Under the pieces are notes generated by a model. That model was not told the DNA's origin, ran no database searches, and saw only the letters and a program-made list of their open reading frames with translations. A program made the translations under genes and the position numbers. A DNA stretch of 64,000 bases from Acridotheres tristis (Eukaryota > Chordata > Aves > Passeriformes > Sturnidae), in contig CM072919.1 in the NCBI GenBank assembly GCA_037013685.1, positions 52,446,116 through 52,510,115 of the forward strand, written 5' to 3'. Shown here in pieces: positions 59,555 to 64,000 of the stretch. Each line of letters begins with the position of its first letter. The first letter of the stretch is position 1.

Positions 59555-59655
59555 CTTCTGTATGGTGTAGTGGGTGCCCCTCCTGGAACTGCTGTCATCC
59601 TGGGGGAACTCTCCCTCCAGCAGCATGTTGAACTGCCAAACCTCCTTCACCTCCA
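59555..59655 (-). other. Orphan exon-like segment
   Basis: A 101-bp segment lies between an AG acceptor and a GTGATG donor and reads EVKEVWQFNMLLEGEFPQDD to THYTIQK. It looks protein-like, but I do not recognise it and found no partner exons. Confidence 0.25.
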
Positions 59656-61499
59656 CTGCTCAGACATGGAAGGGGGCAGTCACTCTCTGGGGCAGCCTTT
59701 GCCCTATGACCCATAAGCCCCCAAAATAGTCCCCAAAACCAGTCCATGGCCCACAAACATCCACCATGGACCCCAAATACTCCTCTCAAAAAATGCCTGC
59801 CCTAGCACATCCAGCCCCCAAACCACTCCCTGAAACACACTGCTCCATTGCCCCTAGTGCCTCCCGTCCCAGTATGGCCCAGTGGTCCCAGTACCCTCAG
59901 CCCAGTGTTGCTAGTACTCCTACACTAGGACTCCCAGTATAGCCCATCTCAGTGATACCAGTGCCCACTGACAACATACAATGAGAATTGCCCTCCTAGG
60001 CTGCCAGCAAGCATGCCCTACCAAGCACGGCCAGTCCAGCTCCCCCATCCTAGTGCTTCCGGTACACTGAGTCCCAGAGCTCCCACTAGTCCAAGTGCCA
60101 GAGGTGACATGGAGTGGGAAGGCAGCTGTGCCTAGGATCTGCTTTGGTGTAACCAGTATTTACAGCTCAAATTTTAAATAAATCACTTCTAGTGAAGAGA
60201 GACTGTGAGAGACTCCAACACCCTGGCCCTGACCCTGATACAGCAGGCACATTTGGGGGGAGTAGAGGGTCATGGAGCTGGGAACAGGGCCACCTCACTG
60301 TAGGGATGTCACCCACCCATGACCCTCAATAGCAGGTCCCCTGAGAGTCTGAAAGTCTTTGACCCTACAGGATCCTATACCAGCACCCACAGGTCCTTGT
60401 CCTCAGGAAGTCACCATTTGCACTGAAGCTAGGAGCAGCACCCTGAGATGGGGCTAAGGGTCCCCATGGGTTTGGGGCAGGTCACATGGCTCCTTGAGGA
60501 CCTTGACCCTGTGAGGGGCAAGTGATGCAGAAGGGGTTTGAGTGGTGATGGCAGGACGAGGACAATAGATCCCATGGTGTCCCAGGACAGGGGTCCACTG
60601 GCTGTCCCCTCCCTGCCCATGCACCACTGGTCAGTTTCTGTTCATATCAGGGAATTTTAATGAAGAAGTGAATTGCATGTATATGCTGGTTTTTATGCAA
60701 TTTTAGATCTTGTGGAGCTGATATAGCTGACCTGTGCATGTTCACAGACCTATGAATGTTTATGTGCAAGTGCCTTCTTTGTTCAGAGTTAAAGAGTCAA
60801 CTAAAAGTCCCCGAGTATTTCAGCAGGGATGGCTGTATGGGTAACCTAGTCCTCCAGGTCAAATTTACTTAAAATCACAAACACTATTCAAAATGCAGAG
60901 TCCAATTCTGTGATAGCTTCTGCAGCCCCAAAACCCCTGCAAAAACATAACAACATGGTGTAAAGGGCCAAAATCTGCAGATGCCTTTCTAACAGAGATT
61001 CTCCATCACTCTCCAAATCTTCCAGACCAGGAGACTAAGGAAAAAAGGAGACATTCTCAAGCAGGGTGTTTCCACATATATACAGAAGGTGCATACTTGC
61101 AATACTGTGTCAAGAAAAGCATCTTTTTACTTAAGAGGATCTTCAGCATATGGTTTGGTCTCTTGGTTGTGAGTGGATGGCAAAACAATACCATCAACAG
61201 CTGCTCAGTTAAATCTGATCCAGATAAGTAAGTTATAGGTAAACAATCTCCTGCTTAATCCCCTGTATTTAATAATAGCATACTCCAAATCCAGATCATC
61301 TGTAGTCAGAGGGGTTTCTTGCAATCTCAGCATCTGCTCTTAAGCATCTGTTTTATTGGTGGAAAAGCGTAATTCTTGCCAAAACTACAACTAAATCACT
61401 AGAGACAGTAACGTAAATCCTGAATTTGATGTGGTTTGGTTTTCTTGTTATAGTTAAAGGAGCTCTTAAGGAGAAGACAGTAGGCTAAAACAACAGTAA

Positions 61500-63370
61500 A
61501 GAGAGAAATTATTTATTTATAACACATTAGGAACACTGTTCACAGTACATCATTAACAGAGTGACTACATAATAAGGTGATCATAAAAGGTGACTTAAAA
61601 AGCTAGTTAAAGACAAGGCATAGATTATAGGCTAGTCATGGAAACTGGTAGGCTTTTTCCTCCCGTAAGCAAAGCTGCACAAATAAAGCCTGTCTCATAC
61701 CGTTTCTGCAAAGGTAAAAGACTGATTTACTCAATCTGTAAATTTCCTTTATATTGTATAAATTTACCAATACTTAATGTTTTCATATAGTTTATGATGT
61801 TAAATTTAAATACAGTATTATGTCTCATTAATTTAAGGTGCAATTTATCAAAATCTACAGTAAATATTTTCTTCTTAATCAGTTCTCTTTGGCACACTTC
61901 TGGTCTGTTTAAATACAAAAGTGTAGGACTGAATTGAGTATATAACACTGCAGGTACTTGTAGGGTATTTTTGTTAGCATATGAATGTGATTTTATGCTT
62001 ACCACAAGCTTATTCACAAAGAAATAACTGTATATGAATTTCAGTTTAATTTATATATAAAATGGCTAACTACTTAAATGTGCAAGGCAGAAAAAAAATT
62101 GTTACAGCAACTCCTCGAGAGAGTGATTTTTGCACCATGGAAATCTTGTATAAAATGTCATAGAAAATGGAGATTTTTAATGAGGAAGTTCTCAGTGCTT
62201 CTTATCTTACAGCAAGCCGCCTGAGAACATGATTTTCTAGGTCCAGAAATGGTTCATAAAGATACAGTTTAGCTGACAGGTTGGCACTGTAGTGGTGTTG
62301 CAGCTATAAACTTGCATGTTCAACTGACAAACTAAACCAAGGAGCCAAAAAACAATCAGTCTGTGTAAGGAGTTTAGTGAGTGGCTTCTTTCTATGAGAA
62401 AGGTCTCATTCCTATATTCTTGATATATATATATATATATATATTCTGCTTTTACTGCAAGGAAGAAACATTTAGAATTTGCACTCTGCACTTTTGTCTT
62501 CATTACCTCTGCTTACTTTTGGGCTGACTAATATTTTGTTAAAATCAAAAGTGGACAACATAAAATGGACTTGTTTGTATTTCTCATGGAAATCTACAAG
62601 GAGGCCATCAAAGTTGACCTAAATAGGTAAAGCATCATTATACAAAAGCTCTTCAAATGTTGGAAGAGCCAGCTCAGAGCAATTTATTTCACAACAGAAG
62701 GCCAATACCAGGAGCTGGTATTCACATGAAAGGTATGGGGAAACTTAGCTACATAAATTCTGGACATCTTTCAGTGACTAATTATTTCACAATTGAAGAA
62801 AAACTAAACCCTATTCACAGTAAAATGTACTTATTACAAGGCCCTTCTGGTCTGTTTTTTCCTGAATCACGCAAGTAGTATCCCCTCAGCTGCAGAAATT
62901 AGCATTTTGGCAAATGATCAAGTTACAGGAGTTGTCAAGTACTGTGCAACCTGTTTAGAAGGCAAGGATGTAAAAAGGGATTTCATACAGGTGCTTTGTG
63001 ATGTGGTTATGTGTAAAATGCTGTGCTACTCCTGAGTAAAACACATTTGTCTGTCCCAGCTAATGACCCATTTATGAGCATGCTGATTCCAGAGAGGCAT
63101 TTCACAGCCCTAGGAATAGTATATATTAAAAAAAAAAAGTATTTTACAACTCTCTTTTTCTTCAACCTATCAGTAATGACTAACAATGGTGAGTTCAAAC
63201 TGTTGAGGGAGATGATGAGAAGGGGCAGAACTGGTAAGGAGAATCAGATTCTGCGTGGTAAATCAAATGTAAGTGAGATGTAATTCATTCTCTATTTCCT
63301 TTAAGCTTTTTGAGATATTGCATATGGCCATGTCCCCTAGTGCTCCTGTTTTATCTGAAAGCTACTGGCT
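61500..63370 (-). other. Presumed SLC1A1 3' UTR
   Basis: AT-rich sequence directly downstream of the SLC1A1 stop on the minus strand, with a (TA)n run at 62422-62445 and A/T-rich possible polyadenylation sites near 61510. The extent is a guess from composition. Confidence 0.4.
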
Positions 63371-63617
63371 TTAGAACTGGGATGTCTGTGTGAAGGATAT
63401 GGTGTCAGATTTATCTATAGCAAAGCCTCCGTTGATGTAAGATTTCTTGGCCTGTGTTTCATCATTATCAAGTATTCCTGTTTCCAAGGCAAAAGGATTG
63501 ACTATGTTGACTTCAGAGGTGACATCCATCTGCTCCAGCTCCTTTTTTGAGAGCTTCTCCACTACTCCTGTACCAAAGGCATCTCCCAAGACATTCACCA
63601 TTGTTCTGAACCGATCC
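63371..63617 (-). CDS. SLC1A1: SLC1A1 (EAAT3) last coding exon
   Basis: The acceptor at 63618 (CCATAG) is followed by an open reading with [41 protein letters not shown] and [15 protein letters not shown], and the terminal TSQF stop at 63371-63373. This is the C-terminal cytoplasmic tail of the neuronal and epithelial high-affinity glutamate/cysteine transporter EAAT3. The last residues TSQF are its known PDZ-binding end, used for trafficking. All earlier exons lie to the right of the window. Same strand as CDC37L1, as in human. Confidence 0.97.
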
Positions 63618-64000
63618 CTATGGAATAAAAATGTTGTGAGACAAACCATTCAATTGTTGAGAAAATCCTTTTAGTAAAACTAAGGTACTCTAGCTCATGC
63701 AATGATGTTTTCTTCCCAGTGCAGATCTGGGTAATTATTCAATTAAAAGAAAACAGTCTTGTAAAACAAGAAACAGAATTTTAACCACATATATTTGAAG
63801 AAGCCTGGAGTAATTTTCACGAGAAATGACTTTGTACAGGACATGCAAAACTGCATGACTGCAAGTCATGTCACTTGTCTGTTAGAGCAGTAATTCCACT
63901 TCTGTGGCAATGCCTTATAAAATATTGGAAGGATCACCTCTCAGGCCCCTGAAGTATGCTACAAAGCTGGTTCCCTTTGTAATGATAGACTGTGGGGTGC

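Larger units (their letters stand above)
58467..61500. other. Intergenic sequence right of the DUF4795 gene
   Basis: The presumed promoter of the DUF4795 gene is at the left end, without a CpG island. A (CA)n run lies at 59031-59043, and a GC-rich minisatellite and one orphan exon-like segment are listed separately. Otherwise nothing was recognised. Confidence 0.45.

Noticed and set aside
59081..59631. Overlapping 100-140 codon frames on both strands
   Set aside because: Products of the GC-rich minisatellite.
62657..62878. 73-codon plus-strand frame
   Set aside because: Lies antisense to the presumed SLC1A1 3' UTR and has no family resemblance.

Overview
The window reads as a bird nuclear genome. 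Evidence: several CR1 LINE fragments, an avian ERV-L-type endogenous retrovirus, compact vertebrate introns with GT-AG sites, and two C-type lectin-like genes resembling the avian MHC pair B-NK and B-lec. The outer genes place it. CDC37L1 lies at the left and the last coding exon of SLC1A1 at the right, both on the minus strand. Human homologues are near neighbours on 9p24, which corresponds to the avian Z chromosome, so the window is probably Z-linked. A passerine source is possible but not provable from the sequence. I recognised no rRNA, tRNA, snRNA or CRISPR array.

Layout. 1-8.0 kb: six of the CDC37L1 exons, ending in a CpG-island promoter, with a CR1 in one intron. 8.5-17 kb: a plus-strand set of exon-like segments, three of them phase-compatible, from a gene I do not recognise. 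17.5-20.4 kb: a hexanucleotide array, two CR1 fragments and a (TTCCC)n array. 21.1-29.7 kb: two divergently arranged C-type lectin-like genes, one with an ITIM-bearing cytoplasmic tail (B-NK-like) and one with a short tail (B-lec-like). 30.5-31.5 kb: a minus-strand TRIM/butyrophilin-type B30.2 exon with its linker exon. 33.5-34.6 kb: a TRIM coiled-coil/linker fragment that decays in the PRY segment just before a solo LTR. 36.9-39.9 kb: a broken TRIM gene with RING, B-box, coiled-coil and B30.2 remnants. 43.7-50.4 kb: a provirus with two LTRs. 52.5-58.5 kb: a 15-exon coiled-coil gene with a DUF4795 C-terminus (QRICH2/C16orf96 family). 58.5-63.4 kb: intergenic sequence and the presumed SLC1A1 3' UTR. 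63.4-63.6 kb: the SLC1A1 terminal exon.

The main interest is the block from about 21 to 40 kb. A lectin-like receptor/ligand-type pair next to TRIM-family B30.2 genes and relics recalls the chicken MHC-B region, but it lies between two Z-type housekeeping genes. It could be a real transposed or ancestral paralogous immune cluster, or an assembly join. The second item is the unrecognised spliced gene at 11.4-16.9 kb. Exon coordinates were read by eye from splice consensus and frame, and may be off by one or two bases.
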